This document shows, one piece after another, positions 9,986 to 18,235 of a stretch of 64,000 nucleotides of DNA. This DNA comes from Bacteroidetes bacterium RIFCSPLOWO2_12_FULL_37_12 (GTDB lineage Bacteria > Bacteroidota > Bacteroidia > 2-12-FULL-37-12): NCBI GenBank assembly GCA_001769655.1, contig MEPC01000034.1:107599-171598 (forward strand). The letters run 5' to 3'. Both the position numbers and the translations under genes were made by a program. The first letter of the stretch is position 1. Each line of letters begins with the position of its first letter. The notes below the pieces were generated by a model. That model was not told the origin of the DNA and did not search any database. It saw only the letters and a program-made list of their open reading frames with translations.

Positions 9986-10468
9986 TCCTTTTTTATATAC
10001 ATTTTTCACGTTATCCACATCGTCTGTGTAAAGAAAATTAAATGGTTGTGTATCAACCCATTAATTTAAGACATTATCCACGCCCTTTCGTTTATACTTT
10101 TATTGAAACTCACCTGATTTCAACCAAATCCATTTCCGAATATAATTTTTTGGTGTTTGGTAGTATTTATCCCACTTTATCTACACAAAAAAATATCTTT
10201 TCCACATTAAACCAATTAATTTTTACATGAAAAAAATTAACAACCTTGCTATTCACAAAATGTTAATAACTTCATAAATACTTGATAATCATATAATTTT
10301 AATGTGAATATGCTGTTAATAACGTTTTTTATTTGTTAATAGTGATACTTCAAAATTTCATATACTTTTTTTACTAACATTTAAACACCCTTATATAGAT
10401 ATATATATTTTATAAATAATTAATAAATAATATATATATAGTTGTTTAAGAATGGTATAACTATATTT
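9986..10468. other. AT-rich 483-bp intergenic region with DnaA-box-like sequences: candidate oriC
   Basis: The flanking genes converge, so no promoter is needed here, yet the gap is long and very AT-rich. It contains one perfect DnaA box TTATCCACA (10011-10019), near-matches TTATCCACG (10074-10082), TTATCTACA (10177-10185) and TTTTCCACA (10198-10206), CTATTCACA (10249-10257) and an inverted TGTGAATAT (10303-10311). TGTTAATA occurs at 10261, 10314 and 10334. From 10380 to 10445 there is an almost pure A/T tract rich in TATATATA, suited to be an unwinding element. dnaA is not adjacent, which is not decisive in this phylum. A short open frame at 10042-10230 has no coding character. Confidence 0.55.
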
Positions 10469-11404
10469 CTACCCTCTCCCTATTTCCAACATCCTTATAA
10501 TCGGCTTCAGCGCCAGGCGGCGAATTGGCTCGGGTACATCCACTTCCGGAGTTTCGTTTTTCATACACAGATATAATTTTTCCAACGTATTCAACTTCAT
10601 GTGCGGGCAATCATTACATGCGCAGGAATTATCAGGAGGCGCTGGAATAAATGTTTTATCCGGAGATGCTTTCATCATCTGATGTAATATACCCGACTCA
10701 GTAGCTACAATAAATTCTTTAGTGTCACTGTTAACGGTGTGATTCAACAAGCCCGTTGTGGAACCAACGTAATCGGCTATTTCCAACACCGCCGATTCAC
10801 ATTCCGGGTGTGCAATCAATTCGGCTTTTGAGTGTCTTATTTTTAATTTTGTTATTTTCTCCAACGAAAAAATTTCGTGCACCATGCAGGTTCCGTCCCA
10901 CAAAAGCATATCGCGTCCCGTTTTTTTTATCAGAAACTTCCCAAGATTCTTATCCGGTGCAAAAATAATTTTCTTTTCTTTTGGAACAGAATCTATCACC
11001 TTTGCCGCATTGGACGAAGTACAAATAATATCTGACATTGCTTTTACTTCCGCAGAACAATTTACATAGGTAATAACAATATGCTCCGGATATTTTTGTT
11101 TAAATGCGTGGAATTTGTCTGCCGGACAGGAATCTGCCAGCGAACAACCAGCATTCAAATCCGGAATTAGCACTTTTTTTCCAGGGGATAATATTTTTGC
11201 TGTTTCCGCCATGAAATGCACCCCCGCAAATACAATAATGTCTGCGTTAGTTTTTGCGGCTTCTTGCGACAATCCTAAACTATCACCAATGTAATCGGCT
11301 ATATCCTGAATATCCGGCTCCTGGTAGTAATGAGCAAGTAAAACCGCATTTTTTTCTTTTTTCAACCGGTTGATTTCTTCGAAAAGATCTGATTGCACGT
11401 TCAT
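10469..11404 (-). CDS. nadA: Quinolinate synthase NadA
   Basis: This 311-residue enzyme condenses iminoaspartate with dihydroxyacetone phosphate to quinolinate in NAD biosynthesis, using an oxygen-sensitive 4Fe-4S cluster. It shows the family N-terminus [28 protein letters not shown], then [27 protein letters not shown] and the final CACNDCPHM; the three cluster cysteines are expected in the NCSA, PECE and NDCPHM segments. nadB and nadC are not adjacent. It is transcribed divergently from umuD, with its own -7 box. Confidence 0.95.
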   Translation of the reverse strand: MNVQSDLFEEINRLKKEKNAVLLAHYYQEPDIQDIADYIGDSLGLSQEAAKTNADIIVFAGVHFMAETAKILSPGKKVLIPDLNAGCSLADSCPADKFHAFKQKYPEHIVITYVNCSAEVKAMSDIICTSSNAAKVIDSVPKEKKIIFAPDKNLGKFLIKKTGRDMLLWDGTCMVHEIFSLEKITKLKIRHSKAELIAHPECESAVLEIADYVGSTTGLLNHTVNSDTKEFIVATESGILHQMMKASPDKTFIPAPPDNSCACNDCPHMKLNTLEKLYLCMKNETPEVDVPEPIRRLALKPIIRMLEIGRG

Positions 11405-11414
11405 ATTTATATTA

Positions 11415-11422
11415 CAAATATA
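11415..11422 (-). promoter_or_regulatory. -7 box (TATATTTG on the minus strand) of nadA
   Basis: CAAATATA on the plus strand reads TATATTTG on the minus strand, ending 11 bases before the nadA ATG at 11404. It is divergent from the umuD box at 11472. Confidence 0.5.
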
Positions 11423-11471
11423 CGGGTTTTAATGAGAGAAAAAATGGTATCGGGATATAAAGAAAAAAACA

Positions 11472-11479
11472 TATCTTTG
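11472..11479 (+). promoter_or_regulatory. -7 box (TATCTTTG) of umuD
   Basis: TATCTTTG matches TAnnTTTG and ends 10 bases before the umuD ATG at 11490. No obvious LexA palindrome is visible between the two divergent starts, so any damage control must use another signal. Confidence 0.5.
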
Positions 11480-11489
11480 CACTACCGCC

Positions 11490-11939
11490 ATGTCCAAAAC
11501 CCTCCTCCACGCTGGTCCAACGCTCAATATTTACTCAGCCGCCACAGAGTCAAAACTCGAGTTGCCATTGTTGCCTTCCGGCATCTCAGCGGGCTTTCCA
11601 TCACCCGCCCTCGACTTCATTGACCTCACCATTGACCTCAACAAGCACCTGATAAAACACCCTTCCGCTACTTTTTACGGCAGGGTTAAGGGCAACTCCA
11701 TGAAAGATGCCGGAATACACGACGGCGACCTGCTGGTGATTGACAAAAGCATCGCGCCGGCAGACGGAAAAATAGCCGTTTGCTATATAGAAGGAGAGTT
11801 TACGCTTAAGCGGATCAGCATCCGCGGAAACGAACTGTGGCTTGTTCCGGCAAACACCGAATACAAACCCATGAAAATAGAAGAACATAACGACTTGCGG
11901 GTTTGGGGCGTTGTGACACATGTTATAAAGAAGGTATAG
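11490..11939 (+). CDS. umuD: UmuD-like S24 family auto-protease (translesion synthesis)
   Basis: This 149-residue LexA/UmuD-type serine protease lacks an N-terminal DNA-binding domain and so is UmuD rather than LexA. The predicted cleavage site is Ala34-Gly35 in SAGFPSPA, the equivalent of the UmuD CG-FPSPA site. The catalytic Ser70 is in GNSMKDAGIHDGDLLV and the Lys107 in EFTLKRIS. It lies directly upstream of umuC, and after RecA-stimulated self-cleavage would activate the Y-family polymerase. Its final codons (KKV, stop TAG) run into the GGTATA word repeat. Confidence 0.92.
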   Translation: MSKTLLHAGPTLNIYSAATESKLELPLLPSGISAGFPSPALDFIDLTIDLNKHLIKHPSATFYGRVKGNSMKDAGIHDGDLLVIDKSIAPADGKIAVCYIEGEFTLKRISIRGNELWLVPANTEYKPMKIEEHNDLRVWGVVTHVIKKV

Positions 11940-11998
11940 AGGGATAAGGTGGTAGTACCCTTATACCCTATACCCCCATACCTTATACCCTTATATCC
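11934..11998. repeat. GGTATAA/TTATACC word-repeat region, copy 2
   Basis: GGTATAG and GGATAAGG words are followed by TTATACC, CTATACC and CTTATACCC words, so the spacer can fold on itself. It occupies nearly the whole gap between the umuD stop and the umuC ATG and may affect coupling between the two genes. Confidence 0.7.
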
Positions 11999-12000
11999 TC

Positions 12001-13266
12001 ATGTACGCCCTCATTGACTGCAACAACTTTTACGCCTCCTGCGAGCGGGTTTTTCAGCCCGGACTCAACGGCAAGCCCGTGGCGGTGCTTTCAAACAATG
12101 ACGGATGTGTCATTGCGCGAAGCAACGAAGCGAAAGCGCTTGGGATTCCCATGGGTGCGCCTGCCTTCGAATATAAAAAAGTGTTTGATGACCATGGAGT
12201 GCATATTTTTTCCGCCAACTTTGCCCTCTACGGCGACATGAGCCATCGCGTGATGAATATTTTAAGTGAGTATAGCCCGGACATGGAAATATACAGCATT
12301 GATGAAGCGTTTTTACAGCTATCCGGATTTGAGAAATACGATTTGCAAAATTACGGCTACCAGATACGCCGTCACGTTACCCAATGGACCGGAATTCCTA
12401 TCAGCGCAGGAATTGCGCCTACGAAAGCATTGGCGAAAGCCGCAAACCGCATTGCAAAAAAATTTCCAAAAAAAACTAAAAACGTTTATCTCATTGACAC
12501 CGAAGAAAAACGAATAAAAGCGCTCAGGTGGTTGAAAGTGGAAGACGTTTGGGGAATAGGGCGGCAACACACAAAACGACTGAACGCCATTGGAGTAAAA
12601 ACAGCATACGATTTTACACAATTAGAGGATGACTGGGTTAAAAAACATTTAGCGATTGTGGGTTTACGTCTGAAACAGGACCTGCAAGGCATTCCCACCC
12701 TCGGGATGGAGGAAATACAACGGAAAAAATCCATTGCTACTACGCGGACATTTGATGGAAACTACACAACATTGTCACAGTTGAAGGAGCGCGTTTCAAC
12801 CTTTGCGGGTTCCTGCGCCGAAAAACTGCGCCGGCAACACTCCTATTGTAATTCCATCATGGTGTTTATTCATACCAACGGTCACCGCCACGACCTGGCG
12901 CAGTATAGCAAAAATATCGTCATAAAGCTACCGTATCCGACAAACTCCAGCATGGAACTTTCTAAATTTGCCACACAGGCGCTATCACAGATTTTCATGC
13001 CGGGATATCATTACAAAAAAGCCGGTGTGGTTATCATGGACTTTACTCCCGAAAAAACAGTACAAAAAAATCTTTTTGAAAACAGCAATCCCAAACACCA
13101 ACCGCTGATGCAAACGGTAGATGCGCTGAACACGCTCTATGGGCAACAAAAAATAAAACTGGGCTCGCAAGATGCAAAGCGCGTCTGGAAAATGAAACAG
13201 GAGCGGTTGTCGCCGAAATATACCACGCGGCTGAGTGATATTATTACGGTGCACGCGGCAGGATGA
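12001..13266 (+). CDS. umuC: Y-family DNA polymerase UmuC (Pol V catalytic subunit)
   Basis: This complete 421-residue translesion polymerase begins [18 protein letters not shown], with Asp6 as the first metal ligand; the second catalytic acidic pair is in [13 protein letters not shown]. An HhH-type segment ([16 protein letters not shown]) and a little-finger domain follow, and the C-terminal DUF4113-like region ends with [11 protein letters not shown]. It follows umuD after a 61-base repeat spacer and is followed by an SRAP gene, forming a damage-tolerance cassette. Confidence 0.95.
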   Translation: MYALIDCNNFYASCERVFQPGLNGKPVAVLSNNDGCVIARSNEAKALGIPMGAPAFEYKKVFDDHGVHIFSANFALYGDMSHRVMNILSEYSPDMEIYSIDEAFLQLSGFEKYDLQNYGYQIRRHVTQWTGIPISAGIAPTKALAKAANRIAKKFPKKTKNVYLIDTEEKRIKALRWLKVEDVWGIGRQHTKRLNAIGVKTAYDFTQLEDDWVKKHLAIVGLRLKQDLQGIPTLGMEEIQRKKSIATTRTFDGNYTTLSQLKERVSTFAGSCAEKLRRQHSYCNSIMVFIHTNGHRHDLAQYSKNIVIKLPYPTNSSMELSKFATQALSQIFMPGYHYKKAGVVIMDFTPEKTVQKNLFENSNPKHQPLMQTVDALNTLYGQQKIKLGSQDAKRVWKMKQERLSPKYTTRLSDIITVHAAG

Positions 13267-13267
13267 T

Positions 13268-13332
13268 GTGGATAAATAGAAAATAGAAGATAGAAGAAAA
13301 AAATAGAAAATAGAAGAAAGAAAATAGAAAAA
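13268..13332. repeat. AGAAAATAG word-repeat region, copy 1
   Basis: The umuC-SRAP spacer is built from repeats of AAATAGAA and ATAGAAGA words. The same vocabulary recurs between atpF and atpH (15012-15055). Confidence 0.7.
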
Positions 13333-13338
13333 ACCCCC

Positions 13339-13941
13339 ATGTGCTTTTTCTCACAACTGTCCGCAGTAGCCCAAACGCTGGAAAACCGCTTTAATGCAAA
13401 ATTTGAAAACACGGAAAGGTATATTTCCGGTGGCTATAATGGGTTTCAACATCCCGAAACACCGGTTATTATTCATAAGGAGCCGGAAAAAATTCAATTG
13501 TTCAGCTGGGGACTTATTCCACACTGGGCAAAAGACGAAAGTATTCGGAAAAGCACACTTAATGCGAGAATTGAGACAATCCATGAAAAACTATCCTTCA
13601 GAGAAGTTGTAAATAATCGCTGTCTTGTGTTAGCCGATAAATTTTTTGAGTGGCAATGGTTAGACGAGAAAGGAAAGAAAAAGCAGAAATACGAAGCTAC
13701 CTTGGCGGGAAAAATTCCATTTGCTTTTGCGGGTTTGTGGAGCGAGTGGCGCAATCAACTAACTGGCGAAACAAAACACACCTATACCTTGCTGACCATG
13801 TCAGCAAACGAGTTAATGAGCAGGATTCATAATTCCAAAAAGAGAATGCCGGTGATTTTAAATCCTGGAAGCGAATCAGGGTGGCTAAGCGGCAAGGTGC
13901 CTGAATTAGCGAACGAAGGGTTGGTGGCTGTGGCTATTTAA
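13339..13941 (+). CDS. SRAP (YedK/HMCES) family abasic-site shielding protein
   Basis: The 200-residue protein starts MC, placing the essential Cys2 at the mature N-terminus where it forms a thiazolidine crosslink with abasic sites in single-stranded DNA. Other family residues are visible: Asn34 in GGYNGFQHPETPVI, WGLIPHW (57-63), NARIET with Glu79, FFEW, and His164 in HNSKKRMPVIL. Family members shield abasic sites during replication, antagonising error-prone bypass. Its place after umuDC suggests coordinated handling of replication-blocking lesions. Confidence 0.93.
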   Translation: MCFFSQLSAVAQTLENRFNAKFENTERYISGGYNGFQHPETPVIIHKEPEKIQLFSWGLIPHWAKDESIRKSTLNARIETIHEKLSFREVVNNRCLVLADKFFEWQWLDEKGKKKQKYEATLAGKIPFAFAGLWSEWRNQLTGETKHTYTLLTMSANELMSRIHNSKKRMPVILNPGSESGWLSGKVPELANEGLVAVAI

Positions 13942-14014
13942 GCAGAGAGGCGGTCAGCGGCATCACTACAATATGATTTTTATCGGGTTTATGGGAAATC
14001 AAAATAATTTCCTA

Positions 14015-14022
14015 TATATTTG
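14015..14022 (+). promoter_or_regulatory. -7 box (TATATTTG) of atpE
   Basis: TATATTTG lies 29 bases before the atpE ATG at 14052. It indicates that atpE begins its own transcription unit here rather than following an atpB gene. Confidence 0.5.
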
Positions 14023-14051
14023 CGGCTCACAATTATTTAAACCACAATTTT

Positions 14052-14306
14052 ATGTTATCAACACTGTTACTTGAGGCCTCGGGACCGGCGATAGGCGCTG
14101 GATTTGGGGCTGGTTTAGGTGCAGGGATAGTGGCATTGGGTGCAGGACTCGGCATAGGTAAGCTTGCCGGCGCCGCTGTAGAATCCATTGCCAGACAACC
14201 CGAAGCAACCGAAGCAATCCGTGGAAGCATGGTGCTAACGGCGGCTTTTATCGAAGGGGTCGCTCTCTTCGGTCAGGTGGTTTGTCTTCTGCTTGCGCTT
14301 AAATAA
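14052..14306 (+). CDS. atpE: ATP synthase F0 subunit c
   Basis: This 84-residue proteolipid has two transmembrane hairpin helices. The first is Gly-rich (GAGFGAGLGAGIVALGAGLGIG), the polar loop has ARQPEA (47-52), and the ion-carrying Glu68 is in AAFIEGVALFG on the second helix. The first helix has no Gln at the position used for sodium binding, which favours protons. It is the first atp gene in the window; atpB is not upstream. A strong hairpin terminator follows, which would allow extra c-subunit production relative to the downstream genes. Confidence 0.95.
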   Translation: MLSTLLLEASGPAIGAGFGAGLGAGIVALGAGLGIGKLAGAAVESIARQPEATEAIRGSMVLTAAFIEGVALFGQVVCLLLALK

Positions 14307-14310
14307 TATT

Positions 14311-14342
14311 AAAGGACCGGGGGCGATCTTCGGTCCTTTTTT
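14311..14342 (+). terminator. Rho-independent (possibly partial) terminator after atpE
   Basis: AAAGGACCG (14311-14319) pairs perfectly with CGGTCCTTT (14331-14339) across an 11-base loop, and the 3' arm runs on into a T run. It sits 5 bases after the atpE stop and before atpF. Confidence 0.8.
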
Positions 14343-14394
14343 ATATGGTTTTAGAAAAAAAACATTAAACACTAAACAAAAAATGAATAATTAC

Positions 14395-14452
14395 TAAGTG
14401 CCCCCCTTTTTACGTTTATTGTTTTATGTTACGTGTTATTCATTTCTTATTC
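14395..14452 (+). repeat. TAAGTG-CCCCCTTT dispersed element, copy 1
   Basis: The sequence starts TAAGTGCCCCCCTTTT and continues with TTATGTTACGTGTTATTCAT-like words. Its reverse complement resembles 28964-29013, where AATGAATAACATATAAC precedes AAAGGGGGTTCACTTA. Confidence 0.55.
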
Positions 14453-14517
14453 ATAAAAATCGTTAGTATTTATAATAAACAAAACAATACCACTCACCTC
14501 GTAACCCCAAAACCCGT

Positions 14518-15012
14518 ATGGATTTAATCATGCCCCAGTTCGGATTATTTTTCTGGACACTTGTCATTTTTCTTACCTTCTTTTTTCTGATGAAAAAATA
14601 TGCGTGGAAACCCATTCTTAAAGCCATAAAAGAAAGGGAAGATAAAATTGAAAAATCATTGCTTTCTGCGCAGGAAGCGGAGAAAAAAATGCAGGAGCTT
14701 CATTCTTCCAATGAAAAGCTATTAGCGGAAGCAGTATCAGAAAAAGAAAAAATCAGAAGAACTGCTCAGGAAGTAGCCGCCAAGTTGATAGAAGAAGCCA
14801 AAACCAAAGCCAAAGAAGAGTACGCACATATATTGGACTCAGCTAAAGAGGCAATTAATACCGAAAAGATGGCCGCCATGACAGAGTTGAAAAATCAAGT
14901 AGGATTAATCTCTATAGAAATTGCAGAAAAAGTGTTGAAAAGAAAATTAGCCAGCGCCGATATACAAAAAGAGTTGATTGACCAGTATGTTGGGGAAATC
15001 AATAAGAATTAG
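14518..15012 (+). CDS. atpF: ATP synthase F0 subunit b
   Basis: The 164-residue stator subunit has one N-terminal membrane helix (FGLFFWTLVIFLTFFFLM), then a conserved KKYAWKPI, and a long charged Ala/Glu/Lys-rich coiled coil. It anchors F1 to the membrane with the delta subunit encoded next. It begins 211 bases after atpE, past the terminator, so some separate promoter activity is likely in that spacer. The length is typical. Confidence 0.93.
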   Translation: MDLIMPQFGLFFWTLVIFLTFFFLMKKYAWKPILKAIKEREDKIEKSLLSAQEAEKKMQELHSSNEKLLAEAVSEKEKIRRTAQEVAAKLIEEAKTKAKEEYAHILDSAKEAINTEKMAAMTELKNQVGLISIEIAEKVLKRKLASADIQKELIDQYVGEINKN

Positions 15013-15057
15013 AAGATAAAAGATAGAAAATAGAAAAAGAAGATAGAAAATAGAACC
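15013..15057. repeat. AGAAAATAG word-repeat region, copy 2
   Basis: The atpF-atpH spacer consists of AGAAGATA, AGATAGAAAATAG words, the vocabulary seen after umuC at 13268-13332. Confidence 0.65.
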
Positions 15058-15062
15058 GAGCC

Positions 15063-15620
15063 ATGCCCGTCACTAAAGCCACCGCACGATACGCACGCTC
15101 CCTGCTCGAACTTGCCACCGAGCAAGGAAACCTTGAAGCAGTTTATAGTGACATGCGATTCATTTACAAGGCATGTAAAGACAACCGGGAGTTGATGCTA
15201 CTTTTAAAGAGTCCGATTGTTAATCCCGGAAAAAAACTGAACATACTGACCGACGTTTTCCGCGCTCATATCTGCGACCTGACGTATGAAATCCTGAAAA
15301 TATTAACCCGCAAACGTAGAGAAAATTTATTATATGAGATTGCAGCAGATTTTTTTCTTCAATATCAAAAACTCAAAGGAGAAACGTATGTAACCGTTAC
15401 CAGCGCCATTCCACTGACAGAATCACAAAAAGAAAAAATAAGAATATTATTATCACACATAACCGGACTTAAAGCGGAAATCAAAGAAAAATTAGACACA
15501 TCACTTATCGGAGGAGTGATGATTGAATCCGGAGATTTGCGGATGGATCTTTCTGTTTCCGGAGGACTTAAAAAAGTCAAAAAAGAATTTGAGATGAATT
15601 TGTTCGAAAAATGGCTCTGA
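15063..15620 (+). CDS. atpH: ATP synthase F1 subunit delta
   Basis: This 185-residue stator protein begins with the family pattern VTKATARYARSLLELATEQGNL and ends with the conserved DTSLIGGVMIESGDLRMDLSVSGGLKKVKKEF. It connects the b-subunit stalk to the top of the alpha/beta hexamer. It is in the usual order atpF-atpH-atpA, with repeat-filled spacers on both sides. Confidence 0.93.
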   Translation: MPVTKATARYARSLLELATEQGNLEAVYSDMRFIYKACKDNRELMLLLKSPIVNPGKKLNILTDVFRAHICDLTYEILKILTRKRRENLLYEIAADFFLQYQKLKGETYVTVTSAIPLTESQKEKIRILLSHITGLKAEIKEKLDTSLIGGVMIESGDLRMDLSVSGGLKKVKKEFEMNLFEKWL

Positions 15621-15625
15621 AATTT

Positions 15626-15698
15626 CCATCGTTTGTGAAGACACAAACAATGGCGATGAATGACCAATGACCAATTTCTAATAACCAATATCTAAACC
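15626..15698. repeat. Hairpin plus ACCAAT repeat element, copy 1
   Basis: CCATCGTTTGTG (15626-15637) and CACAAACAATGG (15642-15653) form a 12-base stem with one mismatch and an AAGA loop. The sequence GGCGATGAATGACCAAT follows and then more RACCAAT words. The same composite order (hairpin, GGCGATGAAT, AACCAAT words) occurs at 19823-19934. Here it fills the atpH-atpA spacer. Confidence 0.8.
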
Positions 15699-17276
15699 AT
15701 GGTACAAGTAAGACCCGATGAAGTTACCGCAATATTACGCGAGCAACTTGCCAATGTAAAAACAGCCGCCGAACTCGAAGAAGTCGGCAGTATTCTCCAA
15801 ATCGGAGATGGAGTAGCGCGGATTTATGGCTTAAACAAAGCACAGTCCGGCGAACTTCTTGAATTTCCCAACCAGTTATTCGGCATGGTCCTTAACCTCG
15901 AAGAAGACAATGTAGGAGCCGTACTTTTTGGTCCCTCCGAAGGGATAAAAGAAGGCGACATTGTAAAAAGAACCCGCCGGATTGCCTCATTAAAAGTGGG
16001 CGATGGCCTGTTGGGGAGAGTGGTAGATACGCTGGGTCAACCGAAAGATGGCAAGGGTCCGATAAAAGGAGAAACCTTTGAAATGCCGCTTGAGAGAAAA
16101 GCCCCGGGTGTTATTTTCAGACAACCGGTAAACGAACCACTTCAGACGGGCATCAAGCCAATTGATTCGATGATTCCAATCGGGAGAGGACAGCGGGAAT
16201 TAATTATTGGCGACCGGCAAACCGGAAAATCAGCCATTGCCATTGATACCATTATTAACCAGAAAGAATTTTTTAAGAAAGGCAAACCGGTTTATTGCAT
16301 TTATGTAGCTATAGGACAAAAAGCGAGTACAGTGGCACAAGTGGTAAAATCATTGGAAAGTGCAGGTGCCATGGAATACACCATCATTGTTGCATCCACT
16401 GCCGCAGAGCCCGCGCCTCTACAATGTTTCGCCCCATTTGCGGGTGCAGCTATTGGAGAATATTTCCGTGACACCGGAAGACCTGCGCTTGTAATTTACG
16501 ATGACCTCTCAAAACAAGCCGTTTCTTACAGAGAAGTGTCACTCCTTCTTCGCCGCCCACCAGGACGGGAAGCGTACCCTGGCGATGTGTTTTACCTACA
16601 CAGCCGGTTACTCGAAAGAGCGGCAAAAATTAATCAGACAGATGAAATTGCCAAAAAGATGAATGATATTCCACCCTCTATCCGCCATTTGGTAAAGGGA
16701 GGTGGTTCGTTAACCGCATTGCCGATTATTGAAACACAAGCAGGTGACGTTTCAGCATACATTCCTACAAACGTTATTTCCATTACCGATGGGCAGATTT
16801 TTCTAGAAACCAATCTTTTCAACGCAGGCATCAGACCCGCTATCAACGTAGGTATTTCGGTGTCACGGGTGGGAGGAAATGCTCAGATTAAGTCCATGAA
16901 AAAAATAGCTGGTACATTAAAATTAGATCAGGCGCAATACAGGGAGCTTGAAGCATTTTCGAAATTTGGTTCAGACCTGGACGCTTCCACTCAATTAACC
17001 ATTGACCGTGGCAGAAGAAACGTTGAAATTTTGAAGCAACCGCAATATTCACCGGTTCCGGTGGAAGAGCAAATTGCCATTATTTTTTGTGGCACTAAAG
17101 GATTGATTGATAAAGTTCCCATAAACAAAGTACGTGAATTTGAAAAGGAATTCATTTCCTTATTGAGGGCAGAATACAAAGATGTGCTGGAGCATTTGCG
17201 AGAAGGGAAGCTGGAAGATCAATTCACGGAAAAATTAAAGAAGGCGGCAAGTGAGGTGGGGGGGAGGTTTGTGTAA
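15699..17276 (+). CDS. atpA: ATP synthase F1 subunit alpha
   Basis: The complete 525-residue non-catalytic nucleotide-binding subunit has P-loop GDRQTGKS at 171-178, the conserved [21 protein letters not shown], the signature [14 protein letters not shown], and the Arg-finger region. It begins [14 protein letters not shown] as in other alpha subunits. Gamma, beta and epsilon genes do not follow; a crotonase gene does, 124 bases later. The operon is therefore split in this genome. Confidence 0.97.
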   Translation: MVQVRPDEVTAILREQLANVKTAAELEEVGSILQIGDGVARIYGLNKAQSGELLEFPNQLFGMVLNLEEDNVGAVLFGPSEGIKEGDIVKRTRRIASLKVGDGLLGRVVDTLGQPKDGKGPIKGETFEMPLERKAPGVIFRQPVNEPLQTGIKPIDSMIPIGRGQRELIIGDRQTGKSAIAIDTIINQKEFFKKGKPVYCIYVAIGQKASTVAQVVKSLESAGAMEYTIIVASTAAEPAPLQCFAPFAGAAIGEYFRDTGRPALVIYDDLSKQAVSYREVSLLLRRPPGREAYPGDVFYLHSRLLERAAKINQTDEIAKKMNDIPPSIRHLVKGGGSLTALPIIETQAGDVSAYIPTNVISITDGQIFLETNLFNAGIRPAINVGISVSRVGGNAQIKSMKKIAGTLKLDQAQYRELEAFSKFGSDLDASTQLTIDRGRRNVEILKQPQYSPVPVEEQIAIIFCGTKGLIDKVPINKVREFEKEFISLLRAEYKDVLEHLREGKLEDQFTEKLKKAASEVGGRFV

Positions 17277-17400
17277 GGAAAATTGAAATTATCCGATTCA
17301 AAAATAAACGGCGCACAACATCTGAGAACAATAAATAGTTCTAACAAAAAGAAATTTTTATGAAACCAATCAAAGTAAACGCAACAGAAAAATATAAAAT

Positions 17401-18183
17401 ATGGACTATAAAAACCTATTAGTCGAGACAGACGAACTCGGAATTTGCACGGTCATGATTAACCGTGAAAATAAAATGAATGCGTTGAACATTGAAACGA
17501 TGCAGGAAATAAAACTTGTATTCCAGCACATTTATGACACTGCATCCATAAAAGGAGTAATCATTACCGGAAAGGGCTTGAAGTCCTTTGTGGCGGGCGC
17601 AGATATTGAAGAAATTGCAAAATTAAATCCAGTGAACGGACGAAAATTTTCAGAAAACGGGCAGGAGGTTTTTGACATCATTGAGAATTGTCCGAAACCC
17701 GTAATTGCCGCCGTAAATGGGTTTGCGTTAGGTGGAGGGTGCGAGCTTGCCATGGCTTGTCATTTACGCATTGCATCGGAAAATGCAAAGTTCGGACAGC
17801 CGGAAGTAAATCTGGGAATCATTCCGGGGTATGGTGGCACTCAGCGATTGGTGCAGTTGGCAGGAAAAGGCAAAGCGCTTGAAATCATGATGACCGGAGA
17901 GATTATCAATGTGCAGGAAGCGCACAGGATTGGGTTAGTGAATCATATCACTACGTTTGAAAATCTTTTATTTGCCTGCCAGGAATTACTTAAAAAAATA
18001 CTTGCAAAATCACCTATGGCGGTGGCGAAGGCGGTGGAGTGTGTAGTGGCACACTATTCCCACGACAAAAACGGGTATCAGGTAGAGGCAAATCTTTTTG
18101 GGAATTGTTGTGGCACGGAAGATTTTACCGAGGGAACCGCCGCGTTTCTGGAAAAGAGGAAGCCGAAATTTGGAGGAGAGTGA
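17401..18183 (+). CDS. Enoyl-CoA hydratase/isomerase (crotonase) family protein
   Basis: The 260-residue protein contains the oxyanion-hole FVAGADIEEI and the signature VNGFALGGGCELAMACHLRIAS. Both catalytic glutamates of true hydratases are present (Glu115 in GGGCELAM, Glu135 in GQPEVNLGIIPGYGGTQRL), so hydration of crotonyl-CoA-type substrates is likely. The C-terminal EDFTEGTAAFLEKRKPKF is standard. It may be cotranscribed with atpA but is metabolically unrelated; the acyl-CoA dehydrogenase at 4.9 kb would make its substrate. Confidence 0.93.
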   Translation: MDYKNLLVETDELGICTVMINRENKMNALNIETMQEIKLVFQHIYDTASIKGVIITGKGLKSFVAGADIEEIAKLNPVNGRKFSENGQEVFDIIENCPKPVIAAVNGFALGGGCELAMACHLRIASENAKFGQPEVNLGIIPGYGGTQRLVQLAGKGKALEIMMTGEIINVQEAHRIGLVNHITTFENLLFACQELLKKILAKSPMAVAKAVECVVAHYSHDKNGYQVEANLFGNCCGTEDFTEGTAAFLEKRKPKFGGE

Positions 18184-18235
18184 GGAGGGGGGTGAAAATG
18201 AGAAAGTGGGATGAAAAGCCCAACATTCAACTATA

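Noticed and set aside
10042..10230. 62-residue open frame inside the candidate origin
   Set aside because: Composition is that of AT-rich spacer, it overlaps DnaA boxes, and it has no family resemblance or start context.
13137..13412. Minus-strand open frame across the umuC end and repeat
   Set aside because: The translation is Phe-rich, produced by the purine-only repeat on the opposite strand.
17360..17422. 20-codon open frame before the crotonase gene
   Set aside because: It is too short to support, with no leader-peptide features; it overlaps the crotonase start and may be chance.
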